Shown here: positions 11,215 through 22,262 of the stretch, one piece after another
Layout of the letters: each line of letters begins with the position of its first letter
Position numbering within the stretch: position 1 is the first letter of the stretch
Made by a program: the position numbers and the translations under genes
The notes under the pieces: model-generated
Told to the model about the DNA's origin: nothing
What the model saw: only the letters and a program-made list of their open reading frames with translations
Database searches by the model: none
Assembly (NCBI GenBank): GCA_963989385.1
Contig: OZ022501.1
Span: 96,580,979-96,644,978, forward strand
Direction: 5' to 3'
Length of the DNA stretch: 64,000 nucleotides
DNA from: Ctena decussata
Taxonomy: Eukaryota > Mollusca > Bivalvia > Lucinida > Lucinidae

Positions 11215-12535
11215 CACGGTATGTAGGCAAATTTACGTACACGAAAGTATTACTTACGAGACATTGCGGGAAACTGCGCGTGACAAGTAAACAACTTTTT
11301 ATTCTGACACTTTTACTTGAATATATATGCACTGACTTAATATTTTACAGATCTGTTTTTACAGTGATATTGGGCATATTTCCTTCTATATAGTAACGTT
11401 TAGACGCTGAAGATACACTCTCCGTGTTAAGCCTGATTTTGAGAAAAACATGTAGATTTTGCATATTTCGCCAGGAAGCAGCATTTAATTTCTGTATTCC
11501 TTTATCATTTGCAAAACTGAACCCATCCGCGGGTGGCCTAATTAGTGCTCTTTACAACCACGGTTATGTCATATTCCAACTTTATACAGTACAAGAATAA
11601 ACAACCATGTTTCACAGGAGGGGTCTACCTTTTCGCATTTACGACCATCTCAGCATTCCTTTTAAACATTTACGACCATCTGCGCAACGTTAACACGAAT
11701 CTTGACACGACCATCGACAAAACTCTGGTATGAAATCATCTGTATCATAAAGTTTGCATTAAATCACGTCTTCTTCTCAATCCAGATATGCAGTAAAGCG
11801 TTCCAAGACAGTTTTGCCGTACTTCCATGACTAAAATAAGCATAATCCTCTCTTTAATACAAATAAAACCTCACTCTAAAGCTATTCGATCGTCTTATAA
11901 CTATGTTAGTCATGGTATTTTGGTAAAACAGTGTTTTGTAACGTTTGACTGCATATCTAGATTGAGGAGAAGACATGATTTAATGCAAAACTTCCAATAT
12001 GTACGATATTATACAAAACTTGTGTCGATGGTCGTGTCAAGATTTGTGTTTTGTTGCGCAGATGGTAGTAAATGCTTAAAAGGAATCCTGAGATGGTCGT
12101 AAATGCGAAAAGGTAGACCCCTCCTGTGAAACATGATTGTTTATTCTTGAAACGTATAAAGCTGGAATCTGATTAAACACTGGTTGTAAAGAGCACTAAG
12201 TAGGCCACCCCTGATGATATCAGTTTTGCAAACGATAAAGGAATAAAGACTGTACATGTTGCCTTCCGGCGAAGTAATAGACAAATGCAAAAATCTACAT
12301 GTTTTTCTCAAAATTAGGCTTAACAAGGAGAGTGTATCTTCAGCGTCTATATGTTTCTAGATAGAAGGAAATATGCCCAATATCATTGTAAAAACAGATC
12401 TGTAAAATATTTTGTCAGTGCAGATATATTCAAGAAAAACAGTCTGAAAGTAAAGTTGTTTACCTGTCACGCGCAGTTTCCCGCAATGTCTCGTAAGTAA
12501 TACTTTCGTGTACGTAAATTTGCCTACATACCGTG
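11215..12535. mobile_element. Foldback element 2, 1.32 kb, with 5-bp target duplication AGTAC
   Basis: The whole element is one imperfect palindrome with arms of roughly 620-660 bp and its turn near 11875. It begins CACGGTATGTAGGCAAATTT and ends with the complement, GCCTACATACCGTG. The bases AGTAC occur immediately outside both ends (11210-11214 and 12536-12540), as expected for a target site duplication. The arms match with frequent mismatches, so it is older than foldback 3. No protein is evident. The 5-bp duplication and the CACGG terminus do not let me assign a superfamily. Confidence 0.85.
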
Positions 12536-12656
12536 AGTACTGTCTTGTACATCTCCCTAGCAGAAATGACTTTAAATCAGCACATTGATCCCAAAGGAAC
12601 AGAAATATAAAGGATACCAATAAATGGGCATGAGGAGACTTGCAGACACATACACT

Positions 12657-12729
12657 TTATAACACCAGCTGTAGTGTAAACACCACTGAGAATCTCAGAC
12701 TGGTGTTTACACTACAGCTGGTGTTATAA
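12657..12729. repeat. Perfect 29-bp-arm hairpin
   Basis: The arms at 12657-12685 and 12701-12729 (TTATAACACCAGCTGTAGTG onward) are exact reverse complements. The loop contains a smaller stem CTGAG/CTCAG. It is probably a tiny MITE remnant. The perfect pairing could also serve as a small-RNA hairpin, but nothing shows that it is transcribed. Confidence 0.7.
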
Positions 12730-12887
12730 GGGACATCACTCTGATCTAGAAGTATTTCGTTTCCCCTCTTAACAAGGTAACCCTGATCTACCAAACTTTA
12801 GAAGTAATACCATTCTGCTAAAAGTGTCTCTTGTAGAAATGACCAACCCATGGAGGTGTAGACAAACACCTTGAGAAACTAAGATCT

Positions 12888-13103
12888 TTAAGGTGACTGT
12901 GTACACCTTTGGGGGAAGTAACTCTGTCATTTTTATGTTTGCCTCTCTTCTAAATAGGGGTCAGCTTTAAAAGGAAAGGGTTTGCTTCTCCAGGAGTAAA
13001 TTCTTTCCTTTAAGAGTAGACCCCATTTTTAAAAGGCTTCATTCATAGAAGATAACAGGAAATTACAAAAGTTATTTCCCTCTAAAATTGGTGGAAAAAC
13101 ATG
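12888..13103. mobile_element. Family Q MITE
   Basis: GGTGACTGTGTACACCTTTG opens it, GGTTTGCTTCTCCAGGAGTA is the centre, and TTATTTCCCTCTAAAATTGG closes it. It reads in the opposite sense to the 8797 copy. Confidence 0.7.
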
Positions 13104-14434
13104 GCTTTACCAATACACATCAAGTTATGTGGAAGCTGTATGGTGCAATCTGCCCTCTGCTGATGCCCAGACAGACCGGAGCCATACCATACAACCAAAC
13201 TCTCACTATGAGACAAAATCTCATTTATCTCACTTAAGTTTGCCCTTCTGGAAACCAGTTTCCATAAGATTTTAAAAGTTTCATTCTCGTTGAGTTCTTT
13301 TATTGTAATGTTGGATGTGGTACGATATCTCTTCTCATAAATGCCCCCACACTAATAAAGATCTCCACTCACTTTTTCCCACCAAGATGGTTGGCATTAA
13401 ACCACCCAAATCTGTATTTATTGCTCAAATTTTGTCAGTTTCAGAACTTGTGAACTGCAACACCCCTGAGGTGTTTATAAGAAGAAATACAGTACTTCCC
13501 CTTTAAGTGTAAAACTGTTTGAATTTTAGGTCCCATCTCACTTATAATTCAAGAGGAGCATGGCATACACTGTATGCCATGCTCCTCACAAATCATAAGT
13601 GAGATAATGCCATAGATTTGTTCCCATATCAACTATAGAAAATTACCAATTGTTGTGTTTAGTGCCTTGGCAGAATGATGTTTCGATGACATCATTTTGA
13701 CATCAGTATGAACTCTTTAGTTGCTGTGCTAACAGACCTATGACATTATTGATATCGCAGCATGGCAGACATGCTCTGCCAGTTTTTCAATGTCATATTA
13801 CAAACTGAATTCTTTCAACAGAAACTTCAGATTTTCTAAAAAAAAAAAATTATTCTCAAGTCATTTAATTCTGTGTTTTGAAAAACACTCTGCAGATCTC
13901 ACAGATTACAGATCAAAACGTAAGGCATGCTGGCGTATGCCCATTTACATGTTTTTTCCATGCTGATCTGAGTCAGTAAAAGTATTAGACATTTTGTACT
14001 AATGAAAACAGATAGATATCTCATTCTCAAAGTTCTAATGGCACTATTTATCCTGCAAAATCAATTTTAATTTCCTCTAAGAGTTACAAAGCCGGTGGCG
14101 GGCTCTTTGTCATGGAAATAATGGCCGTTATGTCAGCTTTGACAACTTCAAACGTCAGTAATATTTGATCTTTTCTTGTTCTTTCCCAGGAAGTGATAAT
14201 CAAATTGGCAGACATTTTTTGTGTTTTAATACCCGCACAACAATAGCGGTCTTATTTCTATTGATCAGTCGAAAGCCCAAATGACATATTTGTCAAACTC
14301 GAGTTGAGTTGTTACTAACATAAAGACAAATTTAGATGCAGCTTTGGGACAATAATCAAGTAAGCCTTTTTTGGAACGAGATGACGGAATAGATATGTGC
14401 CAAAATTTTCTTAAATACTGGGACACCTTGAGGT
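13104..14434. other. Mostly featureless; diverged repeat shared with ~28.6 kb
   Basis: There are no genes. Around 14046-14260 the sequence (CAATTTTAATTTCCTCTAAGAG ... TAATATTTGATCTTTTCTTG, in parts) resembles 28680-28900, so both hold an old, unnamed repeat. An A-run near 13838 and the hairpin at 13537-13603 are the only other structures noticed. Confidence 0.4.
13537..13603. repeat. Hairpin, 30-bp-class arms
   Basis: CTCACTTATAATTC followed by GAGGAGCATGGCATACA pairs with TGTATGCCATGCTCCTC and ATAAGTGAG. Loop size is close to zero, giving a near-perfect cruciform-type palindrome. Confidence 0.7.
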
Positions 14435-14713
14435 TTTTCGGTACACCTCCATGTTTTTTCCACCATTTTTCAAAGGGATACAACTTTTGTGATTTCCTGT
14501 TTGCTTAGCTGGAGGCTATTTTAAAAGGAAAGAATTTGCTCCTACAGGCACAAATTCTTTCCTTTAAGAACTGGTCCCCATTAAGATTCAGATAGTATAG
14601 TCAGTGAATCTGTATGTATGAGATAAACCTTGAATTGTTTAAACCAAGAAGGGAGAGAAAAAAAGAAAATGATAGAGTTGGTTCCCTTGAAAATGTATCC
14701 ATTCACCTTAACT
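14435..14713. mobile_element. Family Q MITE with internal insertion
   Basis: TACACCTCCATGTTTTTTCC, then AAAGAATTTGCTCCTACAGG, AAATTCTTTCCTTTAAGAAC and the end CCCTTGAAAATGTATCCATT. The right half is longer than in other copies because of about 60 bp of unrelated sequence near 14585-14650. Confidence 0.65.
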
Positions 14714-14740
14714 TATAAATGCAATTAACAAATGATTAAC

Positions 14741-14885
14741 TGAGCCGCCACACAACAAAACCAACAAAGTGGCAAGTGCCCCCAGCGAAGAGTCAGATCA
14801 GACTTTGCTGTCTGCATGGAGGTAGCTAAGTCCCTTGGCTACCCTTTAAGTGCATAGGGAAGACTGTGATCAGACTGGGCTTATG
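14741..14885. mobile_element. Family P MITE, truncated
   Basis: It starts GAGCCGCCACACAACAAAAC and AAAGTGGCAAGTGCCCCCAG but breaks off after GATCAGACTGGGC. The second half of the hairpin is missing. Flanking GCAATTAACAAATGATTAAC and its complement just after the break make a further inverted repeat. Confidence 0.6.
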
Positions 14886-15430
14886 TAGTTATTTGTTAAT
14901 TGCAGAAATTGCTGGTCAAATAGTACAGACCTTGACCCTGACAGATGTATGGAAAACCAAATCCCCATATATCTTCACCATACTAAAGCAGGTGTTAGAA
15001 AAGAGATCATCTGTTCTTAAACAATACTGAGTGCATATTTGATTGATGCAAATTTCGTCTCAGTGAATTCTGAGAGTCTCTGTAAAATGTGAAAGTATCA
15101 ATTCTATACAATAATAGTCTTTTCTAGGCTGTTCTTATTACGTTTAAAAGTTGCAGTCTTTTTGCCAACAGCAGGATGTCCTTTAAGCCAAATCCCTGTT
15201 GTAGCAATGCCATTAATAAGAACTGCATGAACTCATCGGGAGTTTCACTGGTTAAAGCTGCATCAAGTGCAATTGCCAATCATTTACAACAATTCTATAG
15301 CTTTGTTCCCTCTGACCTTATGTATTGGCACAGAAGTGATGGAGCAAATAGTGTAGACCCAGACCAGACTTCTCCTCTACTTAATATTATTAGGGTCTTG
15401 CAGTCAATAACTAATTTCTGTTTAAATAAT

Positions 15431-15580
15431 TGAGCTGCGACACATCAAAACCACCAAAGTGGCATGTGCGCCCAGCGAAGACTCAGATCAGCCTGGGCAT
15501 CCGCCCAGTCTGATCAGTATCTTTGCTGTCTGCATGGAGCTAACATAGATCCTTAGCTACCCTTAAAGCACATAGCATAG
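15431..15580. mobile_element. Family P MITE, truncated
   Basis: TGAGCTGCGACACATCAAAA and CATCCGCCCAGTCTGATCAG are clear. The copy stops near the turn (ACCCTTAAAGCACATAGCA), so the second half is absent. Confidence 0.6.
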
Positions 15581-15599
15581 ACTTTATTAGTTTTCTACT

Positions 15600-15725
15600 T
15601 TCTGCATGGCTTAGTGGGTAGCGTTCCTGAATTTAGATCACTTAGATTCTGTCCAAACTTCCCATCATCCTGATATGAGTGAAACACTTTTGAAAGGGAC
15701 ATAAAATCACAAGTCATTCATCCAT
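15600..15725 (+). mobile_element. tRNA-derived SINE, internally deleted
   Basis: TGGCTTAGTGGGTAGCGTTC resembles the A box. Box B is missing, but the SINE body and tail are present (CATCCTGATATGAGTGAAAC, GGGACATAAAATCACAAGTC, then CATCCATCCC). It is the same family as the copies at 15814, 38462 and 42886. Confidence 0.6.
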
Positions 15726-15734
15726 CCCAACACA

Positions 15735-16110
15735 AGGTGAATTGTACACTTTCAGGGGAAGCAACTGTGCAATTTTCATTTTTGCCATCCTTCTCATAGG
15801 GATCAACTCTGAATATAAATGGATGGATGACTTGCGATTTTATGTCCTTTTCAACAGTATTTCAGTCATATCAGGACAATGGGACGATGATAATGAAAGG
15901 CTGTGTGCAATGGAACCTCGTTTACCGTTGGAAAGATTCTCGCCGCAAGCGGGGCTCGAACCCGGTCCGCTAGATCAGTAGGCCAGCGCTTAACCCACTA
16001 AGCTACCGGGGCTCCTCATCAACTCTGAAAGGAAAAAGAATTGCTCCCGTCGTAGCAAATTGCTTCATTTAAGTGCAGATTCCATATTTGAAGGTCTTTT
16101 TGTCCAGGGT
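15735..16110. mobile_element. Family Q MITE interrupted by a SINE
   Basis: The left part (TTTCAGGGGAAGCAACTGTG ... GGGATCAACTCT) and right part (AACTCTGAAAGGAAAAAGAA ... GTCTTTTTGTCCAGGGTAGC) together make a normal family Q element split by the SINE at 15814-16017. Confidence 0.7.
15814..16017 (-). mobile_element. tRNA-derived SINE with 12-bp target duplication
   Basis: On the minus strand the head reads GAGGAGCCCCGGTAGCTTAG with an A box (TAGCTTAGTGG) and a B box (GGTTCGAGCCC). These are the RNA polymerase III promoter elements of a tRNA-like head. A body then ends in AAGTCATCCATCCA-type tail repeats. The direct repeat ATCAACTCTGAA lies on both sides (15802-15813 and 16018-16029), the expected result of LINE-mediated retroposition. 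It is inserted in a family Q MITE and is therefore younger than it. Confidence 0.85.
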
Positions 16111-16146
16111 AGCAAACAGGGCCTGGTTGTTCAAAGCATTGTTAGC

Positions 16147-16357
16147 TTAACTCTTTAAGCACCAAAAAGCAGACGACAAAATTTACGTCTGCAAAAATTA
16201 AACAAAGGCCTTGTCCAAGACATTTCGTATTGAGAATTCAAAGACTAGAGGGCAAACAGTGTAGATCCACATGAGGTGGCTCATTATGAGCCGCCTCATC
16301 AGGATCTACACTGTTTGCAAATTTTGCTAATTTTGTCACTGGGGCTTAAAGAGTTAA
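16147..16357. mobile_element. Palindromic MITE, family K
   Basis: Ends TTAACTCTTTAAGC and GCTTAAAGAGTTAA are exact complements. The core is GTGTAGATCCACATGAGGTG and GGCTCATTATGAGCC with CATCAGGATCTACACTG. It is complete, about 211 bp, and non-coding. Confidence 0.75.
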
Positions 16358-16934
16358 CAAAGTCGTTTGTCAGTAATTTGTTTAGTCTTACTGTGCTCAT
16401 AGAATCAATTGCAGTAACATTTTTTGTGGAATAATTGTGAGGCGCTTTTTGCACTGCAAAAGCTCCTCACATTTTTTTTGGCAAAAAAATGACAGTGTTT
16501 TTATGTATAATAGGTGTCGAAAATTTAATGTCTCAGTCACTAAATTAAATGATGTCGATAGTTTTGAACAATTGGGTCCAGAAAGTCACAAAAGTTATAA
16601 TTCCCTTTGTAACAATAGTGGGAAAAACATTTTTCCACTATTGTTACAATTCAGAATTCATCAGACAATATATTAGCAACCAAACCTCCTGGTGAAACCA
16701 CTTTCTTCACAAAATCAATTTAATTTTGTGACAGAGTTGTTAGTTCTGTTAAATATTAATTTGCTGGAATATCTTTGTTGACATTTCCAAATGTCACTGA
16801 TGTCAACCGACCTTTCCTACTCCTTAATGAGGCACTGAAATTAACTTTCAGTCATCATTACTTAACATGTGAACTAAGAGGGATATATGCCAAAGAACCC
16901 TTGAAGGGCTGTCTATTGATGCCTGAACCAACAG

Positions 16935-17155
16935 AATCTTAAACCTTACTGAGACTGGAAACCCATTTTGTGGACATATGCAAACAGTGCAGATCCAGTC
17001 CAGATGACACAGAACGTGGCATCTGAACTGGGGCTGCACTGTTTGCTTACAGGAATTTCTATGCAAAATATCCACCAAAAACCCCTAAAACTAGAAATGG
17101 ACTCAGCTAAATAATAAGGATGGACAAGTTCTGGTCAAAAAAGGGTTAAAGGAGA
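16935..17155. mobile_element. Palindromic MITE, family Z
   Basis: GAGACTGGAAACCC, TGCAAACAGTGCAGATCCAG, GGGGCTGCACTGTTTGC and CCTAAAACTAGAAATGGACT follow in the same order as in the copy at 3945. Confidence 0.6.
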
Positions 17156-17529
17156 AAGAATCTTATCTTGCACTTACAAGATCCTATGTTTTCTCCTCCA
17201 GAAACGATGTTTTCAAAGAGACAGGTCAGACTGCACAGATGCACAGGCTGATCAACCTATACTTTTGAAGCAATGCAGTAAAACCTGTCTTGAAAGTCAT
17301 TTCTATTCAACAAAAGCCTATCATAAAAGGCAAAAAATTTCATATCCCAAATATGCTTTTTCAGTATAAATTCACCTGTATTAAGAAGGCATCTGCCTTA
17401 TGCAAGCTGTTTTGCCCTTCCCTTAGTGCTTAAGACAAGTTAGATTTTATAAAGCACCCCAATCTAAATTGCATTAATGAAACCTTCCACTAAATTTAAA
17501 CCCATGAGTGCCTAACATCCCATTCCAGT

Positions 17530-17768
17530 ATGTTTACTGATTTGACCCTTTTCTGACCAGTGGATTTGATTTGTCCATCCTTATCATTTGAATGAGTCCA
17601 TTTGCAGTTTTAGTTTTTTTTCTGGTGAATATTTTCACTTTTACTGTATTTTGCTGAGAATTCTTGTAAGAAACAGTGTAGACATTGATCAGAGGCCGCG
17701 TCTGAACTGAGTCTGCACTGTTTCCATATGTCTCCAAAATGGGTATCGTCGGGTCTAAAAAGGGTTAA
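17530..17768. mobile_element. Palindromic MITE, family Z, reverse copy
   Basis: This is the reverse of the family Z pattern. GGATTTGATTTGTCCATCCT opens it and AACAGTGTAGACATTGATCA with CTGAGTCTGCACTGTTT forms the hairpin; CTAAAAAGGGTTAA closes it. It is close to the 16935 copy but inverted. Confidence 0.6.
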
Positions 17769-18430
17769 GGAGAGTGTTGCAGAACTGAGGTTGTTTTAGA
17801 AAGGCGTACATTATTAATGAATGAAAATATATAAAAATAAAATTTATATACCACTTCCTTTGAACCATTTTCAAAGACATGCTTCTGCTTTATTCTGTTT
17901 TTGACTATGTTTCCAACTGAAAACCAATCAACTTGCCATCTGCCGTTAGCTGTATGAGGACCAATTATTATCCACCATAATTTTATAGATGTGAACTATT
18001 TGCAGGAAAACCCAAGAGAACTATTATACATTTGGAGGTAATTAATAGACAGCATTAAAACTGCAGAAATTAAAAAAATTCTGGAAGTTTCCTCAGAAAA
18101 GATGTTTTCTTAAAGGGCAATTTAACTTGTGAAGCAATAAAAGTCATTCAAACTGAACTATAATGGTGAAGTTTTTATACGTGCGTAGGAAGCTGTCTTT
18201 ATGAAACTTGATTAAATTGTTCCGGAGACATTCCTGAGGAAAACTGATGGACAGCTTCATCAGACTGGGGATATAACCATGCAAATTAGCCGGCAAAATT
18301 TAGTTATTAACCATGAACATTTGGCTTGGCCATTTCACACATCAGTGTTGAATGAAAATGTATTTTACACAGTTTCAGTTCATTTAAAAGTTTGGGTTTT
18401 TTCACTAGACTACAGGCGTACCAAAAACAA

Positions 18431-18810
18431 TTCTAATGCACTTACTAATATAACATGACGTCTGATTGGATAACGTCAAAAATTTGCGACAGTATATTCT
18501 ACGATATACTGTCGCAAACCCGACGTCATTAAGTAACATCGCTTCTCATTGGCTGACGTTTGGTTTTACGTTGCTGACAGCGCTTGAAATGGGTGCAAAC
18601 TAGTACATTATGAGAGGTGAAAATACAGAAAAGTGCATTAGAATGGGGATAACTAAATTGAAAATTGTCATTTGGGGAGGTAAATCATCGGTTTTATGGT
18701 CGCAAATTGCGTTTTATGGCTCCGCTGGCACGTCGCCGTAAAACGAAATTTCCGACCATAAAACCGATGATTTACCTCCCCAAATGACAATTTTTAAGAC
18801 AGTTATCCCC
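18431..18810. mobile_element. Palindromic element, family A (in duplication copy 1)
   Basis: The element runs from TTCTAATGCACTTA to CAGTTATCCCC, with a first hairpin TTGCGACAGTATATT/GATATACTGTCGCAA and a larger one centred near 18722. The larger one is AAATTGTCATTTGGGGAGGT onward, mirrored by ACCTCCCCAAATGACAATTT. The unit TCATTGGCTGACGTTTGGTT lies between them. Other copies: 19589-19968, 31833-32202 and 45163-45543. Confidence 0.75.
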
Positions 18811-19588
18811 TAAATAGGACCAAAATTGTTTGGTTTACAGCTTGCATTTATTCTGCAAATAAAATATATTAACTCTGCCATTTTCATTTTTGCCTCTGTT
18901 CTCAATGGGAGTCAACTCTTAAAGAAAAGAAATTTCTCCCTAAGGAAGAATTTGAAACATTTCTTAATTGCCGTCTACTCTTAAAGGAAAGGATTTGTTT
19001 CAAAATGGGTCTATTCTTACAGAAAAGAATACCTTAACCCATGACACTCAAAAGCAACCAACAAAATTTAGGAACTGAAAACCAATCAACTTGCCATCTG
19101 CCGTTAGCTGTATGAGGACCAATTATTATCCACCATAATTTTATAGATGTGAACTATTTGCAGGAAAACCCAAGAGAACTATTATACATTTGGAGGTAAT
19201 TAATAGACAGCATTAAAACTGCAGAAATTAAAAAAATTCTGGAAGTTTCCTCAGAAAAGATGTTTTCTTAAAGGGCAATTTAACTTGTGAAGCAATAAAA
19301 GTCATTCAAACTGAACTATAATGGTGAAGTTTTTATACGTGCGTAGGAAGCAGTCTTTATGAAACTTGATTAAATTGTTCCGGAGACATTCCTGAGGAAA
19401 ACTGATGGACAGCTTCATCAGACTGGGGATATAACCATGCAAATTAGCCGGCAAAATTTAGTTATTAACCATGAACATTTGGCTTGGCCATTTCACACAT
19501 CAGTGTTGAATGAAAATGTATTTTACACAGTTTCAGTTCATTTAAAAGTTTGGGTTTTTTCACTAGACTACAGGCGTACCAAAAACAA

Positions 19589-19968
19589 TTCTAATGCACT
19601 TACTAATATAACATGACGTCTGATTGGATAACGTCAAAAATTTGCGACAGTATATTCTACGATATACTGTCGCAAACCCGACGTCATTAAGTAACATCGC
19701 TTCTCATTGGCTGACGTTTGGTTTTACGTTGCTGACAGCGCTTGAAATGGGTGCAAACTAGTACATTATGAGAGGTGAAAATACAGAAAAGTGCATTAGA
19801 ATGGGGATAACTAAATTGAAAATTGTCATTTGGGGAGGTAAATCATCGGTTTTATGGTCGCAAATTGCGTTTTATGGCTCCGCTGGCACGTCGCCGTAAA
19901 ACGAAATTTCCGACCATAAAACCGATGATTTACCTCCCCAAATGACAATTTTTAAGACAGTTATCCCC
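19589..19968. mobile_element. Palindromic element, family A (in duplication copy 2)
   Basis: It is the same as the copy 1158 bp earlier and exists through the tandem duplication rather than by its own insertion. Confidence 0.75.
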
Positions 19969-20451
19969 TAAATAGGACCAAAATTGTTTGGTTTACAGCT
20001 TGCATTTATTCTGCAAATAAAATATATTAACTCTGCCATTTTCATTTTTGCCTCTGTTCTCAATGGGAGTCAACTCTTAAAGAAAAGAAATTTCTCCCTA
20101 AGGAAGAATTTGAAACATTTCTTAATTGCCGTCTACTCTTAAAGGAAAGGATTTGTTTCAAAATGGGTCTATTCTTACAGAAAAGAATACCTTAACCCAT
20201 GACACTCAAAAGCAACCAACAAAATTTAGGTCTATAATATTTCAAAAAGAGTTTGGGCGAAGCTATATCATACCACAGGTGCTTGAAGTTTTATGCTCAA
20301 TGCTGCCGCTAAACATCCAGGCTATGAGCCATTTTGAAGACATTCCTTACCTATAGACTGTGTCAAGTTCAAAGGGTTTTGAGGATTTTTTTTGAGCATA
20401 GAACTGCAAGCGCCCTAGATCATACTGAGAATTTAAAAAGCCTAGACTTAA

Positions 20452-20605
20452 GGCAAACAGCATAGATCCAGATAAGGTAGCTCATAATGTGCTGACTTGT
20501 TTGGATCTAGACTGTATACCCTCTATAGTATTTAAATTCTCATTATAAGCCACCTCATCTGGACCTAAGCCATTTGCAAATTTGACTATTTTTGTTTTTA
20601 ACCAT
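20452..20605. mobile_element. Family K MITE, degenerate
   Basis: GGCAAACAGCATAGATCCAG and a later GGATCTAGACTGTATACC, then GCCACCTCATCTGGACCTAA, form a scrambled family K hairpin. Confidence 0.45.
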
Positions 20606-20711
20606 TTCTATGATGGGCTATTCCATCGTAATACTGTCCTATACAACTGCTGGCAGAGAGAGAGAAGATGCTGAATAAACTGCTCCTGATATAGTTCTAT
20701 CGTAAAACTTA

Positions 20712-22262
20712 TGTTACGAGCCGAGTCTGCAGCCTTGAACTCTCTCAGGCTGGTTAGGATCTGACCAGGTATAGTAGCAAAACGCAAACAGTCACTGGCA
20801 AACAGTGAGAGTTCGGCCCGCTGTTATCAAAGCACTAGTGTTGAATGACCAGGCTTTGCAAATAAAAAAATGTGGACTTCAGGGAAGGAAACTAAGGAAT
20901 CTCTGTGACTTGTAAACGTGCAGACTTTAAAGTAACAATGGAAATGAAATAAAGACTAGAAACGAAATCACGCTGAATTAATTATATTTGAAAAATAAAC
21001 TGTTTAAAAAAACTACATGTGTTTTCTTATTTCTAATGTTCAACAAGCAATCAGACTAAGACGTACGGGTTTCAACAAATATCCAGACACAGACGTACAG
21101 ACAAAGACCTAGTGGACATGTTTACATTGTAGGTTTGCATTTACACTGACATACAAATCTCTCTCATACCACGCGGACAGTGATCACTCGCATGTACTAG
21201 TCAATGGGTCATTCGGTATAAAAACCTGTAAAACAATTAATCAGTTAATTAAGCCATGACATGCCAACAAGCTGGGACAGTTTTTATAGTAAGCCTGTGC
21301 TTTATAAAGGAAAATGCTATCTTATGCAAACTGGAGCTTTCATGTAAAAAAAAATAAAGTAATTTCTTGCTAATATCTCTTGAAAATGTATAAAATGGTC
21401 CCCTTATTCTTGAGAAATTATCTATCCATCCTTAAATGTTTAAAACTTAAATGCAACTTATGTAAATTTAGAAAAAAGAAGCCAAAGAAATTAAGATAAC
21501 CTAAAATAGATCTGCACTCAACGAAGGTTAAACTGAAGTCCTTCTGCACTTGCAGGAACCCAACTTATATATCCCGCATTCCCACGTCCCACGATCCCAC
21601 TACTATACAGATGCGGGATTCCCCAACCCGCAGCAAAGATGCTGCGGGGTCACGTGATCCCACGACGTCTGAGACGTAGGAAGACGTTCCCGCAACCAAA
21701 GTTTAACGTCGGCCATATTGAATTTCATAGAAAATACGAGGGGTCAACCTCTTTAATCAAAGAAAACTTAATATTCTTGAATGGCACCGACGATAGAATT
21801 ATAATAAAAAAAATCCCCAATGAATATACAAAATGACCCTTACAACAATAAAATTTCTCTGCTCACAGATTTCTAAGAAAATACACTCAAAGTCAGGCTG
21901 ACGGACTTTTGACAGACGAATGTTTTGACAGTTCCACTTGACCGCACACAACAACATATCCCATAATACAATACTCACACAGCCAATACACAACATACAA
22001 AATGGAGGTCACCGATCAGAAACACACACTTCACAGTCAGTTTTTACAAGAAATAACTCTCATAATGGCACTTCCAAAGATATCACAGGCATAAAATGAG
22101 AGGTAAGCAGATTGCTTATGAATTCACATACTGTCGTCATTGCATATCTTCAAATACCACCAATATCAGCTGCAAACTAAAACATCGATAAACAGCTGAC
22201 CCAATACACATGTTCGCCAGTTACAATCAACAACACATTTCGGATGAAAACTGGGTCACTAC
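20712..22262 (+). repeat. Foldback 3, left terminal inverted repeat
   Basis: It runs from TGTTACGAGCC to AAAACTGGGTCACTAC, mirrored at 24426-25977. It contains CCCGCAGCAAAGATGCTGCGGG (a small stem near 21630-21650) and a TATA-like box facing outward (minus strand, 21571-21564). The 65-codon open frames here recur in the other arm with one changed residue each, simply because the arms are copies. Confidence 0.85.
21564..21571 (-). promoter_or_regulatory. TATA-like box in left arm, pointing outward
   Basis: TATATAAG on the minus strand, downstream of GGGAATGCGGG. It is the mirror image of the box at 25118-25125. The initiator-like TCAGTT lies about 35 bp further on. Promoter function is inferred from sequence only. 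Confidence 0.3.

Larger units (their letters stand above)
17915..20230 (+). repeat. Direct tandem duplication, 2 x 1158 bp
   Basis: Copy 1 (17915-19072) and copy 2 (19073-20230) begin AACTGAAAACCAATCAACTT and end CAACCAACAAAATTTAGG. They follow each other without a spacer. By eye they are nearly identical; one clear difference is GAAGCTGTC near 18190 versus GAAGCAGTC near 19348. Each unit contains a complete copy of palindromic family A and a family Q fragment. It is either a very recent duplication or an assembly artefact such as collapsed or expanded haplotypes. Confidence 0.9.

Noticed and set aside
15940..16017. tRNA gene on the minus strand
   Set aside because: A and B boxes are good, but the sequence continues into a SINE body and is flanked by a 12-bp target duplication.
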